From an uncultured Bacilli bacterium (GTDB lineage Bacteria; Bacillota_I; Bacilli_A; RF39; UBA660), in assembly GCA_934097085.1 (NCBI GenBank), contig CAKONK010000009.1, positions 7,454 to 71,453 on the forward strand: a stretch of 64,000 nucleotides of DNA, written 5' to 3'. A model generated the notes under the pieces. The model was not told where the DNA came from and did not search any database. It was given only the letters and a program-made list of their open reading frames with translations. Shown here one piece after another: positions 42,483 through 51,905 of this stretch (position 1 is its first letter; each line of letters starts with the position of its first letter). A program made the position numbers and the translations under genes.

Positions 42483-44837
42483 ATGGATATATTAGAAATA
42501 AAAAATAACACAATAATTGTATGCAGTAATAACGAAAAGAAAAATTTATTAAAAAAGTTAAATGAATCTGATAAATTATTACCAATTAAATTTTTAAGTA
42601 AAAGTGATTTTATTAAAGAACTAACTTTTTCATATGATGAAAAAACTCTTTATTATGTTAGAAAAAAGTATAATGTTAAAATTGAGGTTGCAAAAGAATA
42701 TCTTGATAATATTTACTATGTTGGTGATAAAAAATACGATAATGATAAATTAGATTTTTTAGTTAATTTAAAAAAAGATTTAATAGAAAAAAAGTTATTA
42801 AAAACTGATGAATTATTTGTAAATAGTTTAAAGGGTAAAGATATAATTATATATAATTTAGGCTATATTGATAACTTTTTAAGTAAACTTCTTGATAGTA
42901 TAAAAAGCATTTGTAATGTTAAAATAGTTAATAAAGAAAATGAAACTTTATATTCAAAAAAAGTATATAGATTTACAAATATTGATGATGAAGTTAATTA
43001 TATAGCATGTCAAATATGTAAACTTGTAAAGTATGGTGTAGATATTAATAAAATCAAACTAATTATAAGTGATAATGAGTATATAAATGTAGTAAAAAGA
43101 ATATTTAAAATGTATAATATACCTGTAAATCTAAATGACAATATTTGTTTATACTTTACACTTGCTAGTAAATATTTAATTAGTAACTTTACATCTGATT
43201 TAACTAAAGTTATCGAAGAAGTTAAGAATAAATACTCTGCTGAAGTAGTAAATAAGTTATTAAGTGTAATAAATAAGTTTACATTTATAGAGGATAAATT
43301 ATCTGTAAAGGAGGATATAATTTATCTATTACAAAATACATATTTACCAGAAATAAAATATGATAATGCAGTAGAGTTTTCCACTTTTGATAGCGTAAAC
43401 GAGGATGATTATGCTTTTTTACTTGGATTTAATCAAAAAACATATCCAGTTATTTATAAAGATGAAGATTATCTTTTAGATGAGGAAAAAAGTCTATTAG
43501 GACTAGAAAAGTCTTATGAACTTGCTAAAAAAGATAAAGAAAATTTAATTTATAATATTCGTAAACTAAAAAATTTATTTATAAGTTATAAACTTCAAAG
43601 TGAAAGTGGTTCTTTCTTACCCTCAACATTAATTAGTGAAATGAATATGGAAACTATTACTGATAGGGTACCTTTAAATTATTCAAATAAATATAATAAA
43701 ATAAAACTATGCTCTTTACTTGATAGATTTTATAAATATAGTGAAGTAAACGAAGAATTAAAAACATTATATAATAATTATAAAATAGATTATAAATTAT
43801 ATGATAATACATATAAAAAAGTACCTTTTGAGTTAATGAATAAAATATTTAAAAATAAACTTTATTTATCTTATTCAAGTATGGAAGGTTATAATGAATG
43901 TAGTTTTAAATACCTTATTAATAATGTACTAAGGCTAGATGTTTATGAAGATACTTTTGCAGCATTTTTAGGATCACTTTTTCATCATATTTTAGAGATA
44001 TCAATTGATAAAGAAATAGATGTTCATAATGAAATCATTAAATATATGGAAAGTTCTAATAGAAACTTTACTGAGAAAGAGAAATTTTATATATTTAAAA
44101 TGGAAAAAGATATGCATTTTGCAATTGAAACTATAAAACAGCAGAATACTTATTCTTTATTAAATGAATATATGCTTGAACAAGAGTTTAAAGTAAATAA
44201 AAAAAGTAAACTTGATGTTTTATATAAAGGATTTATAGATAAACTAATGTATAAAACTATTAAAGATAAAACTTATTACGCAATAGTCGATTATAAAACA
44301 TATGATATAGATGTTAAAATGGATTTAATTGATTATGGATTAAATTTACAACTTCCCATATATTTATATTTAATAAAAAATAATTATAAAGATGCTTTAA
44401 TATGTGGTTTTTATATTCAAAAGGTTTATTCATCGGATAATAAATATGATGAAAATAAATCGTTATTAAAAAGAAAAAAAGATTCTTTAAAACTTACGGG
44501 TTACTCAAATATTGACGGAAGTATTATAAATAAACTTGATAAAGATTATGAATCATCGAAAGTTATAAAAGGTTTAAAACTAAAAAAAGATGGTAATTTT
44601 TATAGTTATAGTAAAGTATTATCTAATGATGAAATGGATGAAATATATCATAAAGTTGATGAGCAAATAGATAAAGTGATTAATAATATTGAAAACTCTA
44701 ATTTTGATATTAATCCTAAAAATTATAATGGTAAGAATATATCTTGTATGTATTGTAAGTTTAAGGATATTTGTTATAAATCTATTAAAGATGAAGTAAT
44801 TATAGAAACGGAGGATAGTAATGGCGTGGACTGTTGA
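42483..44837 (+). CDS. addB: AddB/RexB-like nuclease-helicase subunit
   Basis: 784 residues, about two thirds of the usual AddB length (about 1150). No Walker A motif is seen. The C-terminal PD-(D/E)XK nuclease has YAIVDYKTYDIDV with Asp and Lys, followed by LNLQLPIYLY. An Fe-S cluster is suggested by Cys in YNECSFKYLINNVLRL and by ISCMYCKFKDICYK at the end (four Cys in all). With AddA it processes double-strand breaks for RecA loading. The mRNA appears leaderless. Its end overlaps addA by 17 bases. Confidence 0.8.
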   Translation: MDILEIKNNTIIVCSNNEKKNLLKKLNESDKLLPIKFLSKSDFIKELTFSYDEKTLYYVRKKYNVKIEVAKEYLDNIYYVGDKKYDNDKLDFLVNLKKDLIEKKLLKTDELFVNSLKGKDIIIYNLGYIDNFLSKLLDSIKSICNVKIVNKENETLYSKKVYRFTNIDDEVNYIACQICKLVKYGVDINKIKLIISDNEYINVVKRIFKMYNIPVNLNDNICLYFTLASKYLISNFTSDLTKVIEEVKNKYSAEVVNKLLSVINKFTFIEDKLSVKEDIIYLLQNTYLPEIKYDNAVEFSTFDSVNEDDYAFLLGFNQKTYPVIYKDEDYLLDEEKSLLGLEKSYELAKKDKENLIYNIRKLKNLFISYKLQSESGSFLPSTLISEMNMETITDRVPLNYSNKYNKIKLCSLLDRFYKYSEVNEELKTLYNNYKIDYKLYDNTYKKVPFELMNKIFKNKLYLSYSSMEGYNECSFKYLINNVLRLDVYEDTFAAFLGSLFHHILEISIDKEIDVHNEIIKYMESSNRNFTEKEKFYIFKMEKDMHFAIETIKQQNTYSLLNEYMLEQEFKVNKKSKLDVLYKGFIDKLMYKTIKDKTYYAIVDYKTYDIDVKMDLIDYGLNLQLPIYLYLIKNNYKDALICGFYIQKVYSSDNKYDENKSLLKRKKDSLKLTGYSNIDGSIINKLDKDYESSKVIKGLKLKKDGNFYSYSKVLSNDEMDEIYHKVDEQIDKVINNIENSNFDINPKNYNGKNISCMYCKFKDICYKSIKDEVIIETEDSNGVDC

Positions 44838-47800
44838 CCAAGAAAAGGCAATTAATGAATGTGGTAAAAATATTATAGTTTCTGCAGGGGCAGGTTCTGG
44901 TAAAACAGCAGTTCTTACAGAAAGAGTTATTACTAAATTAAAAAAAGGTATAAATATTAATGAACTTTTAATATTAACATTTACAAATGCTGCGGCAATG
45001 GAAATGAAAGATCGTATTAGAGAGGCAATTACAAAAGATGAAAGTTTACAAAGCCAACTTGATCTTATTGATGGAAGTTATATTACAACATTTGATTCAT
45101 TTGCATTATCAATAGTAAAAAAATATCATTATTTACTTAATATTTCTAATGATATTAGTATTTTAGATAATGAAATTGCTAAGAATATAAAAACTACTTT
45201 TCTAGACGAAGTATTTGAAACTTTATATGAACAAAAAGATATTGACTTTTTAAAAATGATAAACGATTTAACTATTAAAGAGGATATACCCTTAAAAAAA
45301 GAAATTCTTTCATTAAATGAATTATTAGAAAGATTACCTGATAAAGAGGAATATTTAAATAACTATATAAATAATTTTTATAATGAAGAAAATATTGAAA
45401 GTATAGTTAAAAACTTTTATGAACTTATAAATAAAAAAGTTAATAAAATTAAAATATATTTAGATAATTTATCATATAACTGTGATGAAAAATATTATGA
45501 AAAGGTAATTAATGTAGTTAATCCAATTTTAAGTGCAAAAACTTATGAAGAATATAAAAGTTATAGTAATGTAAAAGTTCCAACACTACCTAAAAATAGT
45601 GAGGAAGAATTAAAAATTTGTAAAGAAAAGCTTCAAAAAGAAATAGATGGTTTGCATAACATTTTAATTTATAAAGATGAAAATCATATAAAAAACTGTT
45701 TATTAGAAACTATTACTTATGCTAAAGCAATTATTAAAATAATTAACAAGCTTGATGAAAAAGTATTAAGTTATAAAGAAAAATATGCTTCTTTTGAATT
45801 TAATGATATTGCAAAAATGGCAATTAAAATTGCTAAAACTCCAAATGCTAAAAAAGAACTTTCTTCATCATTCAAAGAAATAATGGTTGATGAATATCAA
45901 GATACCTCTGATTTACAAGAAACATTAGTAAATTTAATTTCAAATAATAATGTTTATATGGTTGGTGATATTAAACAATCTATATATCGTTTTCGTAATG
46001 CTAATCCTTTGATATTTAAAAATAAATATGATAAATATTCAAAGGAAGATGGAGGAATTAAAATAGATTTACTTAAAAACTTCCGTTCAAGAGATAAAGT
46101 GTTAGAAAATATTAATAAAATATTTAATTTACTTATGGATGATGATTTTGGAGGAGCAAATTATAAAGAAAGTCATCAAATGGTTTTTGGTAATACTGTA
46201 TACTCTGAAAATAGTGTTAATACTGATGATTTAGATGTATTTGTTTATAATAAAGAGGATAAAAAATATAGTGATACTGAATATGAAGCCTTTATAATCG
46301 CAAGAGATATTAAAGAAAAACTATTAAGTGGTTATAAAGTTTTAGATAAAGAAACAAAGACTTTAAGGCCATGTAAATATGATGATTTTTGTATATTAAT
46401 AGATAGAAAAAATGGTTTTGAAATATATAAAAAAATCTTTGAATATTTAGATTTACCTCTTTTAATATATTATGATGAAAAAATAACTAATGAAAAAGAT
46501 ATTTTAGTATTAAAAAATATAATTGATTTAATAGTTTGTATTTATAATAAAGATTATAAACAAAAATTTAAATATGATTTTTATTCAATTTCAAGAAGTT
46601 TTTTATATAATGAAAAAGATGAAGTATTTATAAATTATTTTGTAAATAATAATTATTATAATAGTGATTTATTTAAAAAATGTGATAATATTGCTAAGAA
46701 ATTAGATACAATGTCTAGTAAAAAGTTAATAGAAACTATAATAGATGAATTTGATTTTTATGAAAAAGCTATTTTAATTGGAGATATTGATAAAGTTATT
46801 AAAAGGTGTGATTATCTTTTATCTTTGGCAGATAATTTATCATCTTTAGGAAAAAGTATAATAGAATTTAATGAGTATTTAAATGATTTAATTGTAAATG
46901 ATGCCGATATTTCTTTTACAGTTAATACTAATGTAAAAAATAATATTAAACTTATGAATATTCATAAATCAAAAGGTCTTGAATTTCCAATATGTTATTT
47001 TGCTGGTTTTGATAAAACATTTAATAAACAAGATCTAAATAAAATGTTTAATTTTGATTATGATTTAGGATTAATCTTACCATTTTATGATGATGGGGTA
47101 GGACCTACTATATTAAAAAGTATATATAAAGATAAATATTTAAAAGAGGATATATCAGAAAGAATAAGATTATTTTATGTAGCCCTTACTAGAGCAAAAG
47201 AAAAAATGATTATGGTTATCCCAAATAATATGGAAGATATCTCTTTTAAAGAGGATTTAAATTCATTTTTAACTTTTATATCTTTAGTAAAGTTTGTTTT
47301 AAAGGACAATATAAAATATATTAAAGATGTAGCTTTAACTAAAAATTATAATTATACAAAAGAAAAAGATTTATTTGAAAAAAATAACGATTTATTAAAT
47401 GTTGAAGAAATAAAAGTAAACTCAAATTTAATTACTCATAGTAATGTTTCTAAAAAAGTATTAAAACTTCTTACAAAAGAGGAAGTAAATGTAATGGAGT
47501 ATGGCACTCATATACACGAAATATTTGAAACTGAGGATTTTAGAAATGCAAATAATAAATATGTTTTAGCATTACTTGAAAAAATAGATAATAACTTTAA
47601 AAATGTTTATAAAGAATATGAATTTATTTATAAATATGAAGATAAAGAATACGAGGGAATTATCGATTTACTTTTAGAGTATGAAGATAAAATGGTAATA
47701 ATTGATTATAAACTTTCAAATATTGATGATGAAAATTATGTGAAACAATTAAGTATTTATAAATCATTTATTGAAAATAAAACTAAAAAAGAAACTGAAA

Positions 47801-47844
47801 CTTATCTTTATTCAATACTTAATGATACCTTAAAAAAAATATAA
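44821..47844 (+). CDS. addA: AddA/RexA, ATP-dependent helicase-nuclease
   Basis: 1007 residues, shorter than Bacillus AddA (about 1230). UvrD-like helicase: SAGAGSGKTAVLTERV (Walker A), LILTFTNAAAMEMKDR (motif Ia), MVDEYQDTSDLQ (Walker B), MNIHKSKGLEFPICYFAG and FYVALTRAKEKM (motifs V, VI). A C-terminal PD-(D/E)XK nuclease carries YEGIIDLLLEYEDKMVIIDYKL. The partner of AddB for recombination repair. The ATG follows an ACGGAGG inside addB, so the two are translationally coupled. A terminator overlaps the stop. Confidence 0.93.
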   Translation: MAWTVDQEKAINECGKNIIVSAGAGSGKTAVLTERVITKLKKGININELLILTFTNAAAMEMKDRIREAITKDESLQSQLDLIDGSYITTFDSFALSIVKKYHYLLNISNDISILDNEIAKNIKTTFLDEVFETLYEQKDIDFLKMINDLTIKEDIPLKKEILSLNELLERLPDKEEYLNNYINNFYNEENIESIVKNFYELINKKVNKIKIYLDNLSYNCDEKYYEKVINVVNPILSAKTYEEYKSYSNVKVPTLPKNSEEELKICKEKLQKEIDGLHNILIYKDENHIKNCLLETITYAKAIIKIINKLDEKVLSYKEKYASFEFNDIAKMAIKIAKTPNAKKELSSSFKEIMVDEYQDTSDLQETLVNLISNNNVYMVGDIKQSIYRFRNANPLIFKNKYDKYSKEDGGIKIDLLKNFRSRDKVLENINKIFNLLMDDDFGGANYKESHQMVFGNTVYSENSVNTDDLDVFVYNKEDKKYSDTEYEAFIIARDIKEKLLSGYKVLDKETKTLRPCKYDDFCILIDRKNGFEIYKKIFEYLDLPLLIYYDEKITNEKDILVLKNIIDLIVCIYNKDYKQKFKYDFYSISRSFLYNEKDEVFINYFVNNNYYNSDLFKKCDNIAKKLDTMSSKKLIETIIDEFDFYEKAILIGDIDKVIKRCDYLLSLADNLSSLGKSIIEFNEYLNDLIVNDADISFTVNTNVKNNIKLMNIHKSKGLEFPICYFAGFDKTFNKQDLNKMFNFDYDLGLILPFYDDGVGPTILKSIYKDKYLKEDISERIRLFYVALTRAKEKMIMVIPNNMEDISFKEDLNSFLTFISLVKFVLKDNIKYIKDVALTKNYNYTKEKDLFEKNNDLLNVEEIKVNSNLITHSNVSKKVLKLLTKEEVNVMEYGTHIHEIFETEDFRNANNKYVLALLEKIDNNFKNVYKEYEFIYKYEDKEYEGIIDLLLEYEDKMVIIDYKLSNIDDENYVKQLSIYKSFIENKTKKETETYLYSILNDTLKKI

Positions 47845-47874
47845 AATATTTTACGATTTTATATTTTTTATTTT
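47838..47874 (+). terminator. Terminator of addBA
   Basis: AATATAAAAT (47838-47847) and ATTTTATATT (47856-47865) with a T-rich tail. Confidence 0.7.
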
Positions 47875-48848
47875 ACCTCTATAATTAAATCGTTATATGG
47901 AACATAATCCTTTAAAAGATTATTATCTATAAGTAAGTTTTCTAAGTTAACAAGTAATTTTTCTTCGATATAATAACTATCTAAAAATGAATCAGCATCT
48001 TTATATCTTTTTATAATAGTACTTAAATCATTTAATGATAAATCGGGAAATTGTTTATATATACTTTTAGCAATTTTCATTTCATCATTATTTTTAACAA
48101 ATTCTAAACCTTTATTAATGGCTTTTGTAAATGATTTAATTATTTCTTTGTTGTTTTCAATATAACTTTTTCTAGCATAAAAGGTAGTGTAGGGCATTTC
48201 TCCGGAAAGAAGTCCAATACTTTGAAGAACATAACCATACCCCTCTTTTTCAAGTTTTAAAGCAGTTGGTTCAAATAAATTTACATAGTCACCAGTATTT
48301 CCTATAAAAGCACCTGATAAAGAAGCAAAATCAATATTATAGTTTATTTTAATTTTATTTTTATCAATTTCTTCATTTTTTAGGGCATTTAGAAAGTTTA
48401 AAGCGGGCATACCACTGCTTCTTCCTACAAGTATTTCTTTACCATATAGATCTTTAAGTGAAAAATCTTTTTTATCTTTTCTTCCTAATATAAATTGACC
48501 ATCTCTTTTTGTAAGACCCGAAAATATTTGCAAATAGTCTTTTTCATTTTTTTCATAAACATAAATTGCACTTTCAGCTCCTGCAAAACCTATTTGAACA
48601 TCACCAGAAAGTACTGCAGCACTAACTTTATCTGCACCAGGTGTTAAAATAAGTTTAATATCAATATTTTCCTTTTTAAAATAGCCTTCTTCGATGGCAA
48701 CATAAAGGGGAGAATAAAATACTGAATGAGTGACCTCCGCAATTTTAATACTATTCATATTATCATTTTTTTCTTTTTTAGGTAAAAAGAAAATTAAGCA
48801 TAAAACTAAAAGTAAAATTACTAAAAATGTATAAAATATTTTTTTCAA
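47868..48848 (-). CDS. Substrate-binding protein of SsuA/ThiY (NMT1-like) type
   Basis: 326 residues. An N-terminal hydrophobic segment (residues 4-24) ends in a non-canonical LVLC, so it may be a membrane-anchored or lipoprotein-like form. The periplasmic-binding fold follows the SsuA/NMT1 pattern: IAEVTHSVFYSPLYVAIEEG, FKKENIDIKLIL, VQIGFAGAESAIYVYE and LVGRSSGMPALNF. Such proteins bind sulfonates or thiamine precursors. No permease or ATPase gene is beside it. The start is a TTG at 48848, dictated by AAGGAGGT five bases upstream. Confidence 0.8.
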   Translation of the reverse strand: MKKIFYTFLVILLLVLCLIFFLPKKEKNDNMNSIKIAEVTHSVFYSPLYVAIEEGYFKKENIDIKLILTPGADKVSAAVLSGDVQIGFAGAESAIYVYEKNEKDYLQIFSGLTKRDGQFILGRKDKKDFSLKDLYGKEILVGRSSGMPALNFLNALKNEEIDKNKIKINYNIDFASLSGAFIGNTGDYVNLFEPTALKLEKEGYGYVLQSIGLLSGEMPYTTFYARKSYIENNKEIIKSFTKAINKGLEFVKNNDEMKIAKSIYKQFPDLSLNDLSTIIKRYKDADSFLDSYYIEEKLLVNLENLLIDNNLLKDYVPYNDLIIEVK

Positions 48849-48909
48849 AATAACCTCCTTATTATTTCTTTTGTATTATATGAAAATTTTGAATTTTGGT
48901 GATTTTTGA

Positions 48910-48938
48910 TTGAAAGAATTTTGATAATCGTATATAAT
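48910..48938 (+). promoter_or_regulatory. SigA promoter of the 48962 gene
   Basis: TTGAAA (48910-48915), 17-base spacer, TATAAT (48933-48938). Confidence 0.75.
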
Positions 48939-48961
48939 TATTTTATAAGGTAGGTGCGATA

Positions 48962-50623
48962 GTGAGAAAAAGTTTTAAATTACTAACATTAGGATTATTT
49001 TTATTTAGTAGTGCAGTTAATGCTCAAAGCATTGATGAAGCAAAAAAGGTTAATGAGGAAATTATTAAAAATCATAATTTTGAATATAAATATGTAAATC
49101 CAGATAAAATGATTGATAAAAATTATGAATGGTTTCAAAAAAATGATTATGATGGGAGTACTTATTCAAAGGAAAGAATTACACATAATTTTTATGAATA
49201 TATGTTCCGTGAAGATTTATATAATATAGTTGATTTTGAAAATGTTGCGGGAATTGATACGGCTTGTTATTTTAAAGGCGAAACTCGTTATAATAAGCAA
49301 AATAAACTTGAAATTGTTACTAATGATAGTTGCGAGGCTATGATTTATTATGGGGAGCTAGGCAATTTTGAAGATGAACAACTATTTGAAATAGAAGTAA
49401 AATTTAATGAAGTGAATGGTGATGAAAAAATTAGTCAAAAAGTGGATAAAATAACTGATGATTTATTTGGAACATTTCATATTGCTGATAAAGATATGAT
49501 TAATCACTTAGTTAATTATGAAAGTGATACTTCAACATTTTTCTCTAATAAAAGGGCTGCTAAAGAGTTTTCTAAATTAAAAAATATTGTTGAGAAAAAT
49601 CCTGACTTTGATATTACTGTATCTTTTGAAGAGACAAGAAGAGGAATTGCTTATACTGGGATTGCTGATGGATTAACTTATGTTAAAAAAGATGGCGTAT
49701 ATTATGGATTTACTTATAATGGATTTTTCCAATCAAATATGTATTATGTACCTGTTGGAACCCCTTTAGAAGACTATGGTAAGGTTTTAGAGGATAAGCT
49801 TATCAAATATATTAATAATAATGATGTTAAAATTAAAGTTACTTTATCTGATGATATTGATGAATATAATGGTGCTCAAGGTGTTGAAGAAATATTAAAT
49901 TATACAATGGGTTTAAAAGTAAATGAGTATTATAAACTTGTTAATACAAATTTTGATAAAGAATTTGAAACATTAAAAAAATATCAACTTTCAAAAAATT
50001 ACTATGAATATTATACCGAGGATGCTGGTTTAATTACAGGTGTACCTTATAAACTTAGTATCAATGATAAAGATTATTATGTTGCCGTTTTACAAATGCC
50101 TGAAAAATATATGGAAAGTGTTGGCATAATTTCAACAGTTGATACAAAGACTGGTATTATTTTAAAAACAAAAGCAAGTAATGTACCTCTTGATGCAAAT
50201 TTAATTAGTGATAAATATGATTTAACTAGTGAAGAAATAAAACTTCTTGAGAAAAATGGTTATAAGAAAATAGATAGTTATTCATTAAAATTATATTCAA
50301 GTATTTTAGATAAGATTATTAGTAATTTTAATGATGTAACAAATGTTTTAATCCCTTATGATGGAGAAACTAAAGATTTAGTAGTTTTATATATTAAAGA
50401 TGATGGAACCTTTGAAAAATATGATGCTCAAATAGTTACAATAGAGGGAATTAAATATTTATCATTTAATACAAAACATTTTAGTAATTATATAATTGCA
50501 AGTAACAATGTTGTAAATCCAAATACATTAGATAACATAGGTTTATACTTTGGAATAATGGCATTAAGTTTAGGCGTAATAGTTATTCTTGCTATAAAAA
50601 GTAAAAAAATAATTAAAAGGTAG
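48962..50623 (+). CDS. Exported protein with C-terminal membrane anchor, family unknown
   Basis: 553 residues from a GTG with AAGGTAGGTG upstream. Signal peptide (ends SSAVNA), then about 490 extracellular residues rich in Asp, Lys and Tyr, with beta-type repeats such as IKVTLSDDIDEYNGAQ and VPYKLSINDKDYYVAV. The end reads NPNTLDNIGLYFGIMALSL followed by a basic tail: a transmembrane anchor preceded by NPNT-L, which is reminiscent of, but not, an LPxTG sorting signal. No enzyme motif is seen. Followed by a terminator. Confidence 0.7.
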   Translation: MRKSFKLLTLGLFLFSSAVNAQSIDEAKKVNEEIIKNHNFEYKYVNPDKMIDKNYEWFQKNDYDGSTYSKERITHNFYEYMFREDLYNIVDFENVAGIDTACYFKGETRYNKQNKLEIVTNDSCEAMIYYGELGNFEDEQLFEIEVKFNEVNGDEKISQKVDKITDDLFGTFHIADKDMINHLVNYESDTSTFFSNKRAAKEFSKLKNIVEKNPDFDITVSFEETRRGIAYTGIADGLTYVKKDGVYYGFTYNGFFQSNMYYVPVGTPLEDYGKVLEDKLIKYINNNDVKIKVTLSDDIDEYNGAQGVEEILNYTMGLKVNEYYKLVNTNFDKEFETLKKYQLSKNYYEYYTEDAGLITGVPYKLSINDKDYYVAVLQMPEKYMESVGIISTVDTKTGIILKTKASNVPLDANLISDKYDLTSEEIKLLEKNGYKKIDSYSLKLYSSILDKIISNFNDVTNVLIPYDGETKDLVVLYIKDDGTFEKYDAQIVTIEGIKYLSFNTKHFSNYIIASNNVVNPNTLDNIGLYFGIMALSLGVIVILAIKSKKIIKR

Positions 50624-50642
50624 TTTACATATACCTTTTTTT
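50615..50642 (+). terminator. Terminator overlapping the next promoter
   Basis: AAAAGGTA (50615-50622) and TACCTTTT (50632-50639), then Ts. The loop GTTTACA holds the -35 of the following promoter. Confidence 0.75.
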
Positions 50643-50653
50643 TGTGTTATAAT
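50624..50653 (+). promoter_or_regulatory. Promoter of the helical-repeat operon
   Basis: TTTACA (50624-50629), 18-base spacer, extended -10 TGTTATAAT with the hexamer at 50648-50653. Confidence 0.65.
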
Positions 50654-50680
50654 TCATATATAGTAAAGGGTGTGAAGACA

Positions 50681-51892
50681 ATGAGATTAAATTCTGAAAT
50701 GAGAATGCTTCTTGATAAATTATATAATTTAAGAGGAGAAGATAGTATTGTACTAGTGTCTATGGACAAAGAAAGAGATCAAGCAATTAAAACTAAAGAA
50801 AGGACTAGTAAAAGAACAACTGAACTAACAAGTCAAATTGAAAAACTAGAATCTGAGGGACATATTCTTGCTAAAGAAGGCGAGAGTTTTAAAAGTGCTT
50901 TAGAAACTATAAGAAAAGATGACTTTAGAAATGTTTTAAAGGAATTAAATATTGCTTTTGACCCAGATGAAATTAAAAAAGAGTTAGAAGTTAAGCTTCC
51001 TAAAACTTTAGATGAATTTTCTATGGAAAAAGAAAAGGCTGAAAAAGAACTTGTTACTGTAGAAGATGAAATGAATAGTGCAACCACTAAAATAGAGGAA
51101 TTAGGACTTCGTAAGGATGAAGCACTTGCTAATCAAGAAAGATTAAATAGATATTTTGATTTAGCACTTGAGGGAAATATAAATATAACAAGAGATGAAA
51201 TTACATCACTTCTTGAAAAGTTTAATTTTAGTGAAGAAGAACAAAGAGAAGCTGCTAAATTATTAATGTTCCCAGAAGATGGACTTTATGAATATGAAAA
51301 AAGTTTAAAAGGAATAAAATCAAAAAGCATAAGTGATGTTTTTAAAGAGGCAAAAGAAGAAATAAAAACAGAGGAAATTACTAAAGAAAGTCCGGTAGTT
51401 GAGGCACCACTTCATGAAGAAGAACCAAGTTTTAACTTTGATTTTAATATAAATATTCCAGAAAACAAAGAAGTTAAAGAAGAACAAGTTGAAGCAGTAG
51501 TTGAACCTGTAAATGAGGAAGATAAAATTGTTTCAAAAGAAGATGTAATTAATCTTTTAACAAGCTTAGGATTTGATTATTTAGATTTCACAAGTAATGA
51601 TTTTGAAAAAATAATGAGTAATTATGATGAAAAAACAATCAAAGAAAATGCTGAATATATTAAATCATTAAATATTTCACTTGATATTTTTGCAGATAAT
51701 GTTGAATTAATGTATGATAAACAAATGAAAGAAAAAATAGAAAAATTAACAAGCATTGGTAAAATGCCTCAAGATATATATTTAAATCCAAGCGTTTTAA
51801 CTAAATATGATTTAAATGGATTAAATAATGCAATTGATGTATTAAAACAAAGCGGATTAGATGCCAAAAATGTTCCATTAATTGCTTATTAG
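50681..51892 (+). CDS. Coiled-coil and helical-repeat protein 1
   Basis: 403 residues from an ATG at 50681 with AAGGGTG upstream. The first 170 residues form a coiled coil (SEMRMLLDKLYNLRGED, then many Lys/Glu heptads). An acidic linker with EEPVVEAP-type repeats follows. The last 120 residues are short helical repeats: VINLLTSLGFDYLDF, IKENAEYIKSLNISLDIF, LTSIGKMPQDIYLNPSVL and LNNAIDVLKQSGLDAKNVP. The repeated L-x-x-(L/I)G-x4-D-I, later P-x-(V/L)L pattern resembles mTERF helices, though this is a visual match only. No signal peptide. First of three co-oriented, closely packed genes. Confidence 0.65.
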   Translation: MRLNSEMRMLLDKLYNLRGEDSIVLVSMDKERDQAIKTKERTSKRTTELTSQIEKLESEGHILAKEGESFKSALETIRKDDFRNVLKELNIAFDPDEIKKELEVKLPKTLDEFSMEKEKAEKELVTVEDEMNSATTKIEELGLRKDEALANQERLNRYFDLALEGNINITRDEITSLLEKFNFSEEEQREAAKLLMFPEDGLYEYEKSLKGIKSKSISDVFKEAKEEIKTEEITKESPVVEAPLHEEEPSFNFDFNINIPENKEVKEEQVEAVVEPVNEEDKIVSKEDVINLLTSLGFDYLDFTSNDFEKIMSNYDEKTIKENAEYIKSLNISLDIFADNVELMYDKQMKEKIEKLTSIGKMPQDIYLNPSVLTKYDLNGLNNAIDVLKQSGLDAKNVPLIAY

Positions 51893-51905
51893 AAAGGAAT
51901 AAGCT

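Noticed and set aside
48962..50623. LPxTG-type sorting signal in NPNTLDN
   Set aside because: The sequence has Leu where Gly is needed, and the downstream helix with basic tail works equally well as a plain membrane anchor.
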